In this document: in pieces, positions 47,744 to 56,937 of the stretch
Layout of the letters: every line of letters begins with the position of its first letter
How positions within the stretch are numbered: position 1 is the first letter of the stretch
Assembly: GCF_002906165.1 (NCBI RefSeq)
Contig: NZ_PPCN01000011.1
Location: 202,160 to 266,159, forward strand
Origin: Roseibium marinum
Lineage (GTDB): Bacteria; Pseudomonadota; Alphaproteobacteria; Rhizobiales; Stappiaceae
Reading direction: 5' to 3'
Length of the DNA stretch: 64,000 nt
Notes under the pieces: model-generated
Seen by the model: the letters and a program-made list of their open reading frames with translations, nothing else
Database searches by the model: none
What the model was told of the DNA's origin: nothing
Program-made: the position numbers and the translations under genes

Positions 47744-48403
47744 TTACGGGATGTGCCGGCGGATCTTGTCGAAGACGGATCTGAACATCTCTTCCGTCAG
47801 GCGGCGGGTATTGGTGTTGTAGCGCGAGCAGTGATAGCTGTCGAACAGATCCATGCCGTATCCGGGCAGTTCATGCTGCGCGCCGTGAGCGAACGGATAT
47901 CCCGCCCGTTTGAGCTCAAGCGCCGTGAGGAAGGTTTCATGAGCGATCCGCCCGAGCGCCAGAACGGCGCGGATGGACGGATTGGCGGCCAGTGTCGCCA
48001 GCAGATAAGGCCGGCAGGTCCTGATCTCCTCGCCGGTCGGCTTGTTCTGCGGCGGCAGGCAGCGGACCGCATTGGTGATCAGGGCGCCGTTCAGCGACAG
48101 TCCGTCATCGGGCCGGGCAAGGTAGGTGCCCTCGGCGAACCCATAGTCCAGCATGGTCTTGTAGAGCAGATCTCCGGCATAGTCGCCCGTGAACGGCCGG
48201 CCGGTGCTGTTGGCCCCCTTCATGCCCGGTGCAAGCCCGATGACCAGCAGGCGCGGCGACGATGATCCGAAGGATGGAACCGGCGCGTTGTGCCAGTCGG
48301 GATGAAGCTCCTTCAGCTCTTCGCGCAAGGCGACAAGCCGCGGACACGCCGGACAATCCGAAGGCGGTTCGAGCGGTCCCAGATCTGCGTTCGCAAGAGG
48401 CAT
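47744..48403 (-). CDS. Family 5 uracil-DNA glycosylase (UDGb-like)
   Basis: 219 residues. It removes uracil and some other damaged bases from DNA. The catalytic motif A is GLAPGMKGANSTGRPFTGDYAG, the layout of family 5 enzymes with no Asp or Asn directly at the usual activating place. Cysteines CPACPRL and C in RTCRPY match the iron-sulfur set. The second motif reads DSYHCSRYNTNTRRLT, where most members have YHPS; here Cys replaces Pro. The gene lies before the NYN gene on the same strand, ten bases apart, so they may be cotranscribed. Confidence 0.92.
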   Translation of the reverse strand: MPLANADLGPLEPPSDCPACPRLVALREELKELHPDWHNAPVPSFGSSSPRLLVIGLAPGMKGANSTGRPFTGDYAGDLLYKTMLDYGFAEGTYLARPDDGLSLNGALITNAVRCLPPQNKPTGEEIRTCRPYLLATLAANPSIRAVLALGRIAHETFLTALELKRAGYPFAHGAQHELPGYGMDLFDSYHCSRYNTNTRRLTEEMFRSVFDKIRRHIP

Positions 48404-48412
48404 CAGCCGGCC

Positions 48413-49006
48413 TTAGTAATCGTCGTCCTCGTCATCGTCGTCGACTTCCGCCGCCATCTGCGGGCGAACGGGGCGCTCGGAAGGATCGCGGCCGATCTTG
48501 TTGGCAAGGCTTGCCAGGTCGATGAAGTGGTCCGCCTGCCGGCGCAGATCGTCGGCGATCATCGGCGGCTGGGTTTTCAGGGTCGAGACAACGCTGACCT
48601 TGCGGCCCTTGCGCTGCAACGCTTCGACCAGCGAACGGAAGTCGCCATCTCCGGAGAACAGGACGATGTGGTCAACGGATTCGACCAGTTCCATGGCATC
48701 GACGGCAAGCTCGATATCCATGTTGCCTTTGACCTTGCGGCGCCCGGCGCTGTCGACGAATTCCTTTACCGGCTTGGTGATGACCTTATAGCCGTTATAG
48801 TCCAGCCAATCGATCAACGGGCGGATGGAGGAATATTCCTGATCTTCTATCAGCGCTGTGTAATAGTAGGCGCGCAGAAGGTATGCGTGTCCCTGGAACT
48901 CTTTCAACAAACGCTTGTAGTCGATGTCGAAACCGATGGCTTTGGCCGTCGAATACAAGTTGGCTCCATCAATGAACAAAGCAACCTTTTCTCGAGCGTC
49001 AAACAT
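48413..49006 (-). CDS. NYN-domain (LabA-like) protein, putative ribonuclease
   Basis: 197 residues. The PIN-like NYN domain is visible from VALFIDGANLYSTAKAIGFDIDYKRLL, with the metal-binding Asp of DGAN, and VDHIVLFSGDGDFRSLVEAL with a second acidic pair. The C-terminal tail is very acidic (EVDDDDEDDDY). NYN proteins are often single-strand RNases, but targets of this family are not known. It is divergent from rpoZ by 400 bases, and a NYN-rpoZ-rsh order is common in Hyphomicrobiales. Confidence 0.9.
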   Translation of the reverse strand: MFDAREKVALFIDGANLYSTAKAIGFDIDYKRLLKEFQGHAYLLRAYYYTALIEDQEYSSIRPLIDWLDYNGYKVITKPVKEFVDSAGRRKVKGNMDIELAVDAMELVESVDHIVLFSGDGDFRSLVEALQRKGRKVSVVSTLKTQPPMIADDLRRQADHFIDLASLANKIGRDPSERPVRPQMAAEVDDDDEDDDY

Positions 49007-49406
49007 CTTATTTGAAACCTTTCCGAGTGATATGTGCCGTTTTTAAATTGTGACGACGAATCCGGCTTCCCGCGGCCGGACCCTGCTAGTCCAATACTTT
49101 AAACAACACATATGTGCTGTGTTGACGCTGCTAATTTCCGCAACTTCAGACAGCTTATTTTTTTGTTTTTCCCAACGGCCTTCTGATTCTTTTTCGGACC
49201 GTTTAAGTGCCCTACACCATTATATTGGACTGTCGCAATGCAAAAGCGAGAGCCGATTTGAAAAAACGGCCGAAAATTCAGCCAAAAGTGACCGTCCCCA
49301 TCCAAAGCCGTAACCGGCGCCCTTCTGATCTGGCGGGGGTTGCTTTTTGGAAACGCGAACACTATACGCTGTTTCTTCAAGTTCCTTAAACCTATGGAGA
49401 CGTCGA
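49007..49406. other. Divergent intergenic region of the NYN gene and rpoZ
   Basis: 400 bases without a supported gene. It contains a likely rpoZ promoter at 49340-49367 and T-rich DNA around 49150-49180. Frames in this stretch lack family resemblance and good ribosome sites. Confidence 0.45.
49340..49367 (+). promoter_or_regulatory. rpoZ: Likely housekeeping promoter of rpoZ
   Basis: TTGCTT (49340-49345) and CTATAC (49362-49367) with a 16-base spacer match the alphaproteobacterial RpoD pattern. The predicted start point near 49374 leaves a 33-base leader before the rpoZ ATG. Confidence 0.5.
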
Positions 49407-49808
49407 ATGGCGCGCGTGACCGTCGAGGACTGCATCGACAAGGTCGAAAACCGGTTTGAGCTGGTGTTGATTGCTGCGCATCGCGCTCGCATGATTTCCA
49501 GCGGTTCTCCGCTCACGATCGATCGCGACAACGACAAGAACCCTGTCGTTGCCCTGCGCGAGATCGCCGAGCAGACCGTCAGCCCGGAAGACATGAAGGA
49601 AGACCTGATCCACTCGTTGCAGAAATTTGTGGAAGTCGATGAGCCGGAAGCGGATGCCGTGCCGGTCGTTCCATCCGCAAATCAGCATCAGGTGACCCAG
49701 GTCAATGCCGTCGATGACGGCGCGGTGGAATTCGACCGCATGTCCGAAGAAGACCTTCTGCGCGGCCTTGAAGGCCTGGTTCCGCCGGAGCGAACCGACG
49801 ACGTCTGA
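49407..49808 (+). CDS. rpoZ: RNA polymerase omega subunit
   Basis: 133 residues starting with [21 protein letters not shown], the family signature. The conserved ARMISSG and [11 protein letters not shown] follow. The tail after residue 75 is acidic and variable, as in other alphaproteobacteria. The omega subunit helps assemble RNA polymerase and forms part of the ppGpp site. A strong terminator follows, then rsh, which makes ppGpp. Confidence 0.96.
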   Translation: MARVTVEDCIDKVENRFELVLIAAHRARMISSGSPLTIDRDNDKNPVVALREIAEQTVSPEDMKEDLIHSLQKFVEVDEPEADAVPVVPSANQHQVTQVNAVDDGAVEFDRMSEEDLLRGLEGLVPPERTDDV

Positions 49809-49822
49809 CTTTTCGTCACAGA

Positions 49823-49872
49823 CAGGTCTGAAGCGCGCCCGGCCCGGCCCGGCGCTTCGGCCTGTTTTTTTT
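49823..49872 (+). terminator. Rho-independent terminator of rpoZ
   Basis: CAGGTCTGAAGCGC pairs with GCGCTTCGGCCTG (one bulge and a mismatch), and eight T follow the stem at 49865-49872. It lies 14 bases after the rpoZ stop and ends 47 bases before the rsh start, so rsh probably has its own promoter or depends on readthrough. Confidence 0.9.
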
Positions 49873-49919
49873 GTTGAACCTGCTGATGTCCCGGCCGGTT
49901 GCCTGGGTCGGTTACGGCC

Positions 49920-52166
49920 ATGATGCGACAATACGAACTCGTAGAACGGGTTACGCGCTACAATCCGGAAGCAGACGAAGCCTTGCTCAACAAGGCTTAT
50001 GTCTACGCCATGCAGAAGCACGGCTCCCAGATGCGCGCATCGGGCGACCCCTATTTCTCCCATCCTCTCGAAGTCGCCGCCATCCTGACCGGCCTGCGTC
50101 TAGATGACGCGACCATTGCCGTCGCGCTCCTGCACGATACGATAGAGGACACCGACGCCACCCGGTCGGAAATCGACAGCCTGTTCGGCGAGGAAATCGG
50201 CAAGCTGGTCGAGGGCCTGACCAAGATCAAGCGCCTCGATCTGGTGTCCCAGAAAGCCAACCAGGCGGAAAACTTCCGCAAGCTTCTGCTCGCCATCGCC
50301 GACGATGTCCGCGTGCTGCTGGTGAAACTGGCGGACCGCCTGCACAACATGCGCACGCTCCATCACATGCCGGAGCACAAGCGCGGCCGCATCGCGGAAG
50401 AGACCATGGAGATCTATGCGCCGCTGGCCGGCCGCATGGGCATGCATGACATGCGCGAGGAGCTGGAAGACATTTCCTTCCGCACGCTCAATCCGGAAGC
50501 CTACGAGACCATCACCGACAGGCTGGAAGATCTGCGCGAACGCAACAAGGACCTGATCCTTGAGATCGAAACCACCCTCACGGAACGGCTCAGCGAACGC
50601 GGCATGGCGGCGCTCGTCAAGGGGCGGGAAAAGCGCCCCTACTCGATTTTCCGCAAGATGCAACGCAAGGCGATCGGCTTCGAGCAGCTTTCCGATATCT
50701 ACGGCTTCCGGGTGACCGTTGGCACGGTTGAGGCCTGTTACAGAGTTCTGGGTGTCATCCACACGACCTGGCCAACCGTTCCCGGCCGGTTCAAGGATTA
50801 TATCTCCACCCCGAAGCAGAACGACTACAAGTCGATCCACACCACCATTGTCGGTCCCTCCCGCCAGCGCGTCGAGCTGCAGATCCGCACCATTTCCATG
50901 GACAGGGTCGCCGAATACGGAATTGCGGCCCATGCGCTCTACAAGGACGGCGAGTTCGGCGGCCGCAACATTGCCCGCTACTCGGATGACTTCCGCGCCT
51001 TCGAATGGTTGCGGCGGACGACGGAACTGCTCGCCCAGGGAAATACGCCCGAGGAGTTTCTGGAAAACACAAAGCTGGAGCTCTTCCACGATCAGGTCTT
51101 CTGCTTCTCGCCCAAGGGCCGCCTGATCGCCCTGCCGCGCGGCGCGACGCCGATCGATTTCGCCTATGCGGTCCACACCGGCATCGGCAATACCTGCGTC
51201 GGCTGCAAGGTCAACGGCAAGATCATGCCGCTGGTGACCGAACTCCACAATGGCGACGAGGTGGAAATCATCCGCTCGCCCGCGCAAACGCCACCGCCCG
51301 CCTGGGAAACCATCGCCGTGACCGGCAAGGCCCGTGCGGCCATCCGCCGCGCGACACGCGAATCCGTGCGCAAGCAATATGGCGCCCTTGGCGAACATAT
51401 CCTCAAGCGGGCCTTCTCCCGTGCAGAGAAAGCCTATTCGGAAGACCTTCTGGACGCCGTGCTGGACGAACATCACCAGGCCAGCGTCGCGGATCTGCTG
51501 GCCGCCGTCGGCCGCGGCGACCTGAGTGCGCAAGCGATCCTGAAATCGGCGCATCCCGATTACCAGGACGAACGCGTCGCGATATCCGGCCCCCCGATGG
51601 AAGAGGGCTGGTTCGGGCTGAAACAGGGGCACGGCATGAAGTTCCGCATTCCGCCGGGCGAACTGGACCACGAGCAGCAGGTATCCGGCCCCGCCGATGA
51701 GAACGGTGAAGGCCCTGCCCTGCCGATCCGCGGCCTGTCCGGCGATATTCCGGTCACATTCGCTCCCGATGGCGGCGCGGTCCCCGGCGACCGCATCGTG
51801 GGCATCTTGACCCCTTCGGAAGGACTGACCATCTATCCCATACAGTCACCGTCCCTGAAGGAATTCGATGATCAGACGGAGCGCTGGGTGGATGTCAGAT
51901 GGGATATCGACGTCGACAATCCGGAACGGTTCCCGGCGCGTCTCGATATCTCGGCCGCCAATGAACCGGGCTCCCTAGCGACAATCGCCCAGGTCATTGG
52001 TGAAAACAGCGGCAATATCGACAATGTAAAAATGATACAACGGGCGCAAGATTTCCATGAAATGGTCATAGATCTGGAAGTCTGGGACCTGAAGCACCTG
52101 AACCGGATCATCAATCAATTGCGTTCCAAACCGAATGTTTCAAGCGTCAGCCGGGTCAATGGATAG
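49920..52166 (+). CDS. rsh: Bifunctional (p)ppGpp synthetase/hydrolase Rsh
   Basis: 748 residues. The enzyme makes and degrades the alarmone (p)ppGpp. Domains in order: HD hydrolase (FSHPLEVAAILTGL, ALLHDTIEDT), synthetase (RKMQRKAIGFEQLSDIYGFRV, YISTPKQNDYKSIHTTIVG), TGS (FSPKGRLIALPRGATPIDFAYAVHT), and a C-terminal ACT domain (ANEPGSLATIAQVIGE). Alphaproteobacteria have this single long Rsh. I chose ATG 49920, but 49923 is also possible. It follows rpoZ and precedes the pyrE remnant. Confidence 0.96.
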   Translation: MMRQYELVERVTRYNPEADEALLNKAYVYAMQKHGSQMRASGDPYFSHPLEVAAILTGLRLDDATIAVALLHDTIEDTDATRSEIDSLFGEEIGKLVEGLTKIKRLDLVSQKANQAENFRKLLLAIADDVRVLLVKLADRLHNMRTLHHMPEHKRGRIAEETMEIYAPLAGRMGMHDMREELEDISFRTLNPEAYETITDRLEDLRERNKDLILEIETTLTERLSERGMAALVKGREKRPYSIFRKMQRKAIGFEQLSDIYGFRVTVGTVEACYRVLGVIHTTWPTVPGRFKDYISTPKQNDYKSIHTTIVGPSRQRVELQIRTISMDRVAEYGIAAHALYKDGEFGGRNIARYSDDFRAFEWLRRTTELLAQGNTPEEFLENTKLELFHDQVFCFSPKGRLIALPRGATPIDFAYAVHTGIGNTCVGCKVNGKIMPLVTELHNGDEVEIIRSPAQTPPPAWETIAVTGKARAAIRRATRESVRKQYGALGEHILKRAFSRAEKAYSEDLLDAVLDEHHQASVADLLAAVGRGDLSAQAILKSAHPDYQDERVAISGPPMEEGWFGLKQGHGMKFRIPPGELDHEQQVSGPADENGEGPALPIRGLSGDIPVTFAPDGGAVPGDRIVGILTPSEGLTIYPIQSPSLKEFDDQTERWVDVRWDIDVDNPERFPARLDISAANEPGSLATIAQVIGENSGNIDNVKMIQRAQDFHEMVIDLEVWDLKHLNRIINQLRSKPNVSSVSRVNG

Positions 52167-52195
52167 CAGCGCGTCAGTTTGCGGGAAAATATCTT

Positions 52196-52555
52196 ATGAC
52201 ACATGACGAAGTGTCGCCCCTGTTCCGGAAAACCGGTGCGACCCATGAAGGGCAACTCAGTCTGACGTCGGGCCTGCGCGGTTTCGATCTACACGCGGGA
52301 ACGCGGGGCATTGATGTTGAGGATATCGTGACAACCGGGCTCTCCAGCCGGGGAACGGTAACCTCGTTGAAAGTTCTTGGTGCTGAAGTCCACGCCGTTG
52401 CCTGCCTCATCTACCGGTCAGGCGGGGAAGCCGATGCGTGCGTGCCGGTCATCGCACTGGCTCAATACAAGGTGCCTGCCTGTGAGCCGGCCAATCTTCC
52501 GCCGAAACTGGCGGCCCTGCCTGCGACAAAACCGGGTTGCCGCGGATTGAACTGA
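52196..52555 (+). pseudogene. pyrE: Internally deleted orotate phosphoribosyltransferase (pyrE remnant)
   Basis: 119 residues. The first 27 residues (MTHDEVSPLFRKTGATHEGQ then LSLTSGLR) match the start of an alphaproteobacterial PyrE, and from residue 28 (RGFDLHAGTRG) the rest matches the C-terminal part, with the PRPP site DVEDIVTTG at 40-48 and the end LAQYKVPACEPANLPPKLA, then TKPGCRGLN. A middle part of roughly 80 to 90 residues, including the conserved lysines of the active site, is missing without loss of frame. Typical PyrE of this type has about 190 to 230 residues. It sits 29 bases after rsh, where pyrE is usually found. It cannot be an active enzyme; a functional copy is expected elsewhere. 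Confidence 0.85.
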
Positions 52556-52594
52556 TCAGGAACGAGCTGGAACAACGGAGACCAACTCAAGACC

Positions 52595-53197
52595 ATGCTG
52601 TTTCGCCGAAGAAATAGGCCGTCCCGCGTCGAGCGCCTGCGCGTCGCCGTCTGGCCCCGCAACAGCTGGTCCCGGTCAACGCGCTATTTCAGCAAACGGG
52701 TGCTACGGCTGACGGCAACGCCGCATACCATCGCTATCGGGTTCGCCGCCGGCGCATTCGCTTCCTTCACTCCGCTGATCGGCTTTCATTTCCTGACCGC
52801 CTTTGCCCTTGCCTACCTGCTTCGCGGCAATCTAATTGCAGCAGCCCTTGGAACCTCCGTCGGCAACCCGCTGACATTTCCCTTTATCTGGGCCCTTACC
52901 TACAAGATCGGACAGTGGGTTCTGCACGGCCGGGCGCCGAGGGCCGACACTCACGAGGTTCACCAGCAGTTTCAGCACGGGCTTTGGGAAAGGTCCTTCG
53001 ACGCGTTGTGGCCGATGCTCAAACCGATGTTCATCGGCGCGGTTCCTGTCGGCCTGATAGTCGGATCGATCTCCTATGTGATTGTCCTCAAGAGCGTCGA
53101 GGTTTATCAACGCCGGCGGCGGCGCGCTCTCGCCGGCAAGAACGGCCGCCTCTTCCCGGCACCGGATACGCCGATGGAAGAAGACGGCAGCGCTTGA
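52595..53197 (+). CDS. DUF2062 membrane protein
   Basis: 200 residues with three membrane segments. The motif LTATPHTIAIGFAAGAFASFTPLIGFH and NPLTFPFIWALTYKIGQW (both shown in parts) identify DUF2062, a family with no clear function. In Hyphomicrobiales it lies between pyrE and acpS in the rsh-lepB region. Here it follows the pyrE remnant and is followed by a 271-base gap with no acpS. Confidence 0.9.
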   Translation: MLFRRRNRPSRVERLRVAVWPRNSWSRSTRYFSKRVLRLTATPHTIAIGFAAGAFASFTPLIGFHFLTAFALAYLLRGNLIAAALGTSVGNPLTFPFIWALTYKIGQWVLHGRAPRADTHEVHQQFQHGLWERSFDALWPMLKPMFIGAVPVGLIVGSISYVIVLKSVEVYQRRRRRALAGKNGRLFPAPDTPMEEDGSA

Positions 53198-53468
53198 AAA
53201 AAAGCCGAACGATCCTCATAAGTGCCCTGAGCCACGGTTCTTGGGGCCGACAACCGTGAATTTAGGCCCTTGTCATGGCGCCGCGGGGGAAAAACGGAGC
53301 GGTCTTCTCAAGACGTGCTCATGAAGGATCTGTTCCGCCTGTTTTTAAGGGTATGACCATTCACGGGAAGCTTTCCCCGCATTGCTTCCATTCGCTTGAA
53401 GAGCTAAGAGTCCCGCTGCATAGCGGCTTCTCCCTCCGGGTTTCCGGACAACTTGTCTAAGGGATAAA

Positions 53469-54221
53469 ATGAGCGTGACAGACAACAAGAAAGAAAAGGA
53501 CGGCGGCCTTTATGAAACCGTGAAGGTCATTGTCCAGGCGCTGTTGCTGGCCCTGATCGTCCGGACCTTCCTGTTTCAGCCGTTCAACATCCCTTCCGGG
53601 TCCATGAAAGACACGCTGCTCATCGGCGACTATCTGTTTGTTTCCAAATACAGCTACGGCTATTCGCGCTTCTCGTTCCCCTTCGGTCTGGGCCCCTTTT
53701 CCGGGCGGGTGTTTGCTTCGAATCCGGAGCGGGGGGATGTGGCCGTCTTCAAACTTCCCACCGACACTTCGATCGACTATATCAAACGGGTGATCGGCCT
53801 GCCCGGCGACACGATCCAGGTGATCGACGGTGTCGTTCAGATCAATGGCGAGCCGGTCAAGCGCGAGCGCATCGACGACTATATCGAACAGTCCCCCTCC
53901 GGCGTCGTCCGCCGGGTTCCTCGTTTCCGCGAAACCCTTCCAAACGGCGTCTCCTACGACACGCTCGATCTGACGACCCGTGGCCAGCTAGACAATACAC
54001 GCGAGTACAAGGTGCCGGAGGGCCATTATTTCATGATGGGCGACAACCGGGACAATTCCATCGACAGCCGGGTCCTGAGCCGCGTCGGGTATGTGCCGTT
54101 CGATAACTTCATGGGACGCGCGGAAATCCTGTTCTTCTCCATCAAGGACGAAACTCCGGCCTGGCAGATCTGGACCTGGCCCTGGAGCGTGCGCTGGGAG
54201 CGGATCGGCCGGACGCTTTGA
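53469..54221 (+). CDS. lepB: Signal peptidase I
   Basis: 250 residues. Membrane-anchored serine protease that removes signal peptides from exported proteins. A single N-terminal helix (ALLLALIVRTFLF) precedes the catalytic Ser45 in IPSGSMKDTL; the catalytic Lys is in SIDYIKRVIGLPGD and the conserved GDNRDNSIDSR follows. The start at 53469 has AAGGGA upstream. rnc begins 46 bases after it, as in most bacteria. Confidence 0.96.
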   Translation: MSVTDNKKEKDGGLYETVKVIVQALLLALIVRTFLFQPFNIPSGSMKDTLLIGDYLFVSKYSYGYSRFSFPFGLGPFSGRVFASNPERGDVAVFKLPTDTSIDYIKRVIGLPGDTIQVIDGVVQINGEPVKRERIDDYIEQSPSGVVRRVPRFRETLPNGVSYDTLDLTTRGQLDNTREYKVPEGHYFMMGDNRDNSIDSRVLSRVGYVPFDNFMGRAEILFFSIKDETPAWQIWTWPWSVRWERIGRTL

Positions 54222-54267
54222 GCGCCCGGTACGGCGTCCGTCCCCGCTGAAGGACCAAGCAGGCTGC

Positions 54268-54981
54268 ATGATCAAGCAACCACAACAACAGAAGAACTCC
54301 ATCTCCGCCCTCAAGGCAGCGCTGCATTACGATTTCAAGGATCTGGAGCTGCTGCGCGTCGCGCTGACGCACGCAAGCGCGCTCACCCCTTCGGAAACAG
54401 TCGCGGGAAGTTACCAGCGCCTGGAGTTTCTCGGTGACCGGGTGCTCGGCCTGGCAATCGCCTCCATGCTGCACCGTCACTTTTCCAGGGCCGACGAAGG
54501 CGAACTGGCCCGGCGATTCAACCATATGGTCAAGCGCGAGACCTGCGCCGAGGTCGCGCAGGAACTCGGCATAGGCGACGCCATGCGCATCGGCCTTGCG
54601 GAAGCGCAGACCGGCGGACGCAAAAAGACCGCGCTGCTCGCGGATATCTGCGAGGCGGTGATCGCCGCGATCTATCTGGATGGCGGGTACGAGGCGGCAG
54701 AGGCTTTTATCCAGCGCCTTTGGGAACCGCGTATGTTATCCTTGTCGGGACCGCTCAGGGATGCCAAGACCACCTTGCAGGAATGGGCGCAGTCCAAAAG
54801 CCTGCCGACACCGCACTATGAGGTTACAAGCCGCGACGGCCCCGATCATGAACCGAATTTCACGGTGTCGGTGATCGTGCAGGGCCTGAAACCCGGCGAA
54901 GGCAAGGGCGGTTCGAAGCGGATCGCAGAACAGAGCGCGGCCGAGGCCGTGCTCCGCCGGGAAGGCGTTTGGAAGGAATAA
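54268..54981 (+). CDS. rnc: Ribonuclease III
   Basis: 237 residues. Cleaves double-stranded RNA in rRNA processing and mRNA control. The endonuclease signature RLEFLGDRVLGLAIA and the catalytic DICEAVIAAIYLDGG are intact; the double-strand RNA-binding domain starts near KTTLQEWAQSKSLPTPHYEV. The ATG at 54268 gives the family N-terminus; the frame is open further upstream only inside lepB. It is followed by era after 7 bases. Confidence 0.96.
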   Translation: MIKQPQQQKNSISALKAALHYDFKDLELLRVALTHASALTPSETVAGSYQRLEFLGDRVLGLAIASMLHRHFSRADEGELARRFNHMVKRETCAEVAQELGIGDAMRIGLAEAQTGGRKKTALLADICEAVIAAIYLDGGYEAAEAFIQRLWEPRMLSLSGPLRDAKTTLQEWAQSKSLPTPHYEVTSRDGPDHEPNFTVSVIVQGLKPGEGKGGSKRIAEQSAAEAVLRREGVWKE

Positions 54982-54988
54982 AAGCACC

Positions 54989-56002
54989 TTGAGCGACGAA
55001 GACCAGGACGCGAACCGTACCGGCGAACCGGAGGAAGAGGACAACGGCTTCCAGCCCCCGAAAGGCCGGTTCGACTTTCCCCTGCCCGATCCCGTTTCAG
55101 CCATGCCTTCGGGAACGACGGCAGGCTTTGTTGCCCTGATCGGCGCGCCGAATGCGGGTAAATCCACCCTGATCAATCAGCTTGTCGGCACCAAGGTCTC
55201 CATCGTGACGCACAAGGTGCAGACCACCCGGTCCATCGTGCGCGGTGTTGCCATGCACGGCAAGGCGCAACTGGTGTTCATCGACACACCCGGCATCTTC
55301 AAGCCGAAACGCCGTCTGGACCGCGCCATGGTCGACACCGCCTGGGGCGGAGCCAGGGACGCCGATCTGATCGCGCTTCTGATCGATTCCCGCAAGGGCA
55401 TTGACGAGGAAGTCGAAAACATCCTGAAGCGGCTTTCCGGTCAGTCGGCGCCAAAGGTGCTGATCCTGAACAAAACGGATATCGCCAAGGGCGAAAAGCT
55501 TCTGCAACTGGCGCAGAAGGCCAATGAATTCGCCCCGTTCGAGGAAACCTTCATGGTTTCGGCGCTCACCGGGGACGGAACCCAGACCATTCTGGACTAT
55601 TTCGCCTCCAAGGTGCCCGAAGGCCCCTGGCTTTATCCGGAGGACCAGCCCTCCGACCTGCCGTTGCGCATTCTCGCGTCCGAGATCACGCGGGAAAAAC
55701 TGTTCGAACGGCTGCACCAGGAGCTGCCCTATATTTCCACCGTCGAGACAGAGCGGTGGGAAACCCGCAAGGACGGATCCGCCCGTATCGAGCAGACCAT
55801 CTATGTGGAACGCGACAGCCAGAAGAGCATCGTTCTGGGAAAGAAAGGCCAGACCATCAAGGCGATTTCCCAGATGGCCCGCCATGAGCTTTCCGAAATC
55901 ATCGGGGCGCCCGTGCATCTGTTCCTGTTCGTGAAAGTCAGGGAAAACTGGGCCGATGACCCGGAACGCTACCGGGAAATGGGGCTTGAGTTTCCAAAGT
56001 AA
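54989..56002 (+). CDS. era: GTPase Era
   Basis: 337 residues from a TTG at 54989. Era binds 16S rRNA and is needed for ribosome assembly. An acidic, disordered N-terminal extension of about 45 residues precedes the P-loop GAPNAGKS (52-59); DTPG, NKTD and a C-terminal KH domain (VLGKKGQTIKAISQMARHEL) follow. The only in-frame ATG (55103) has no ribosome site, so the TTG with upstream GGAAGGA is favoured. It lies in the rnc-era-recO run. Confidence 0.95.
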   Translation: MSDEDQDANRTGEPEEEDNGFQPPKGRFDFPLPDPVSAMPSGTTAGFVALIGAPNAGKSTLINQLVGTKVSIVTHKVQTTRSIVRGVAMHGKAQLVFIDTPGIFKPKRRLDRAMVDTAWGGARDADLIALLIDSRKGIDEEVENILKRLSGQSAPKVLILNKTDIAKGEKLLQLAQKANEFAPFEETFMVSALTGDGTQTILDYFASKVPEGPWLYPEDQPSDLPLRILASEITREKLFERLHQELPYISTVETERWETRKDGSARIEQTIYVERDSQKSIVLGKKGQTIKAISQMARHELSEIIGAPVHLFLFVKVRENWADDPERYREMGLEFPK

Positions 56003-56061
56003 TTGGCGCCCGTGTCGGAGACCGCCAAACTCCACCTGGGACCTGAACAGGGAAACCGCAC

Positions 56062-56817
56062 TTGGAATGGACCGGACGCGGGATTGTCCTGACCGCCCGC
56101 AAACATGGCGAAAACGATGTCATTCTGGAGGTGCTGACACCCGACCACGGCCGGCATCTCGGTCTGGTGCGCGGCGGCCGCTCGAAGCGGCTGCGTCCGG
56201 TGCTGCAGCCCGGTAACGAGGTGCACCTGACCTGGAAAGCCCGCCTGTCGGATCACCTCGGCCAGTTTCAGATCGACCCGCTCAATCTTCGCGCCGGCGA
56301 CCTGATGAACAGTTCCGTAGGGTTGACCGGGGTGCAGCATCTGGCCTTTCTCGTGAGGCTTCTTCCGGAACGGCAGTCCTACTCCGGGCTGTTCAACGCC
56401 CTGAGTGTCGTCCTGGACCATCTGAACGCGGCGGAGACGGCGGGCGCCCTCATCATCAGGTTCGAACTTGAACTCTTGCGGGAACTGGGAATCGGTCTCG
56501 ATCTTTCCTCCTGCGCCGCCACCGGAACCCGCGAGGATCTTGCCTATGTGTCCCCGAAATCGGCGCGCGCGGTCAGCCGCGCGGCAGGCCTGCCCTATCA
56601 CGAAAAGCTGCTGCCGCTCCCCTCGTTCCTTCTGGATGGCCAGCGTCAGGCCGGCAGCGAACTGACCTGGTCAGACATCACGCAGGGCTTTGACCTGACA
56701 AGCTTTTTCCTGAACCGGCACCTGCAGGAAAGAGAAGCCAGAGACAGCGGTACACGCTCGCAGCTTCTGGGTGCCCTGGAAAAACGCTACCGCGAGGACT
56801 TTCCTTGGAACTTTTAG
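56062..56817 (+). CDS. recO: DNA repair protein RecO
   Basis: 251 residues from a TTG at 56062, preceded by AGGGAAA. RecO loads RecA on SSB-coated DNA together with RecR. The N-terminal OB fold begins MEWTGRGIVLTARKHGENDVI, and LVRGGRSKRLRP and GNEVHLTWKARL follow. The C-terminal part is helical (FELELLRELGIGLDL). The start cannot be shifted to an ATG without losing the conserved first strand. Confidence 0.94.
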   Translation: MEWTGRGIVLTARKHGENDVILEVLTPDHGRHLGLVRGGRSKRLRPVLQPGNEVHLTWKARLSDHLGQFQIDPLNLRAGDLMNSSVGLTGVQHLAFLVRLLPERQSYSGLFNALSVVLDHLNAAETAGALIIRFELELLRELGIGLDLSSCAATGTREDLAYVSPKSARAVSRAAGLPYHEKLLPLPSFLLDGQRQAGSELTWSDITQGFDLTSFFLNRHLQEREARDSGTRSQLLGALEKRYREDFPWNF

Positions 56818-56937
56818 GCCGCTACGCGGATCGCAAGAACCCACAGACAGTCGAAATCCGTTGAAAATCCGCCGATCCCACCTGTGAATGCACGGAAGCG
56901 AATTGCACTGATTGCCTGAACCGGCTAGCAAGCAGAT

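Noticed and set aside
53275..53460. 61-residue frame in the gap before lepB, considered as an acpS remnant
   Set aside because: It shows none of the AcpS motifs and has no ribosome site.
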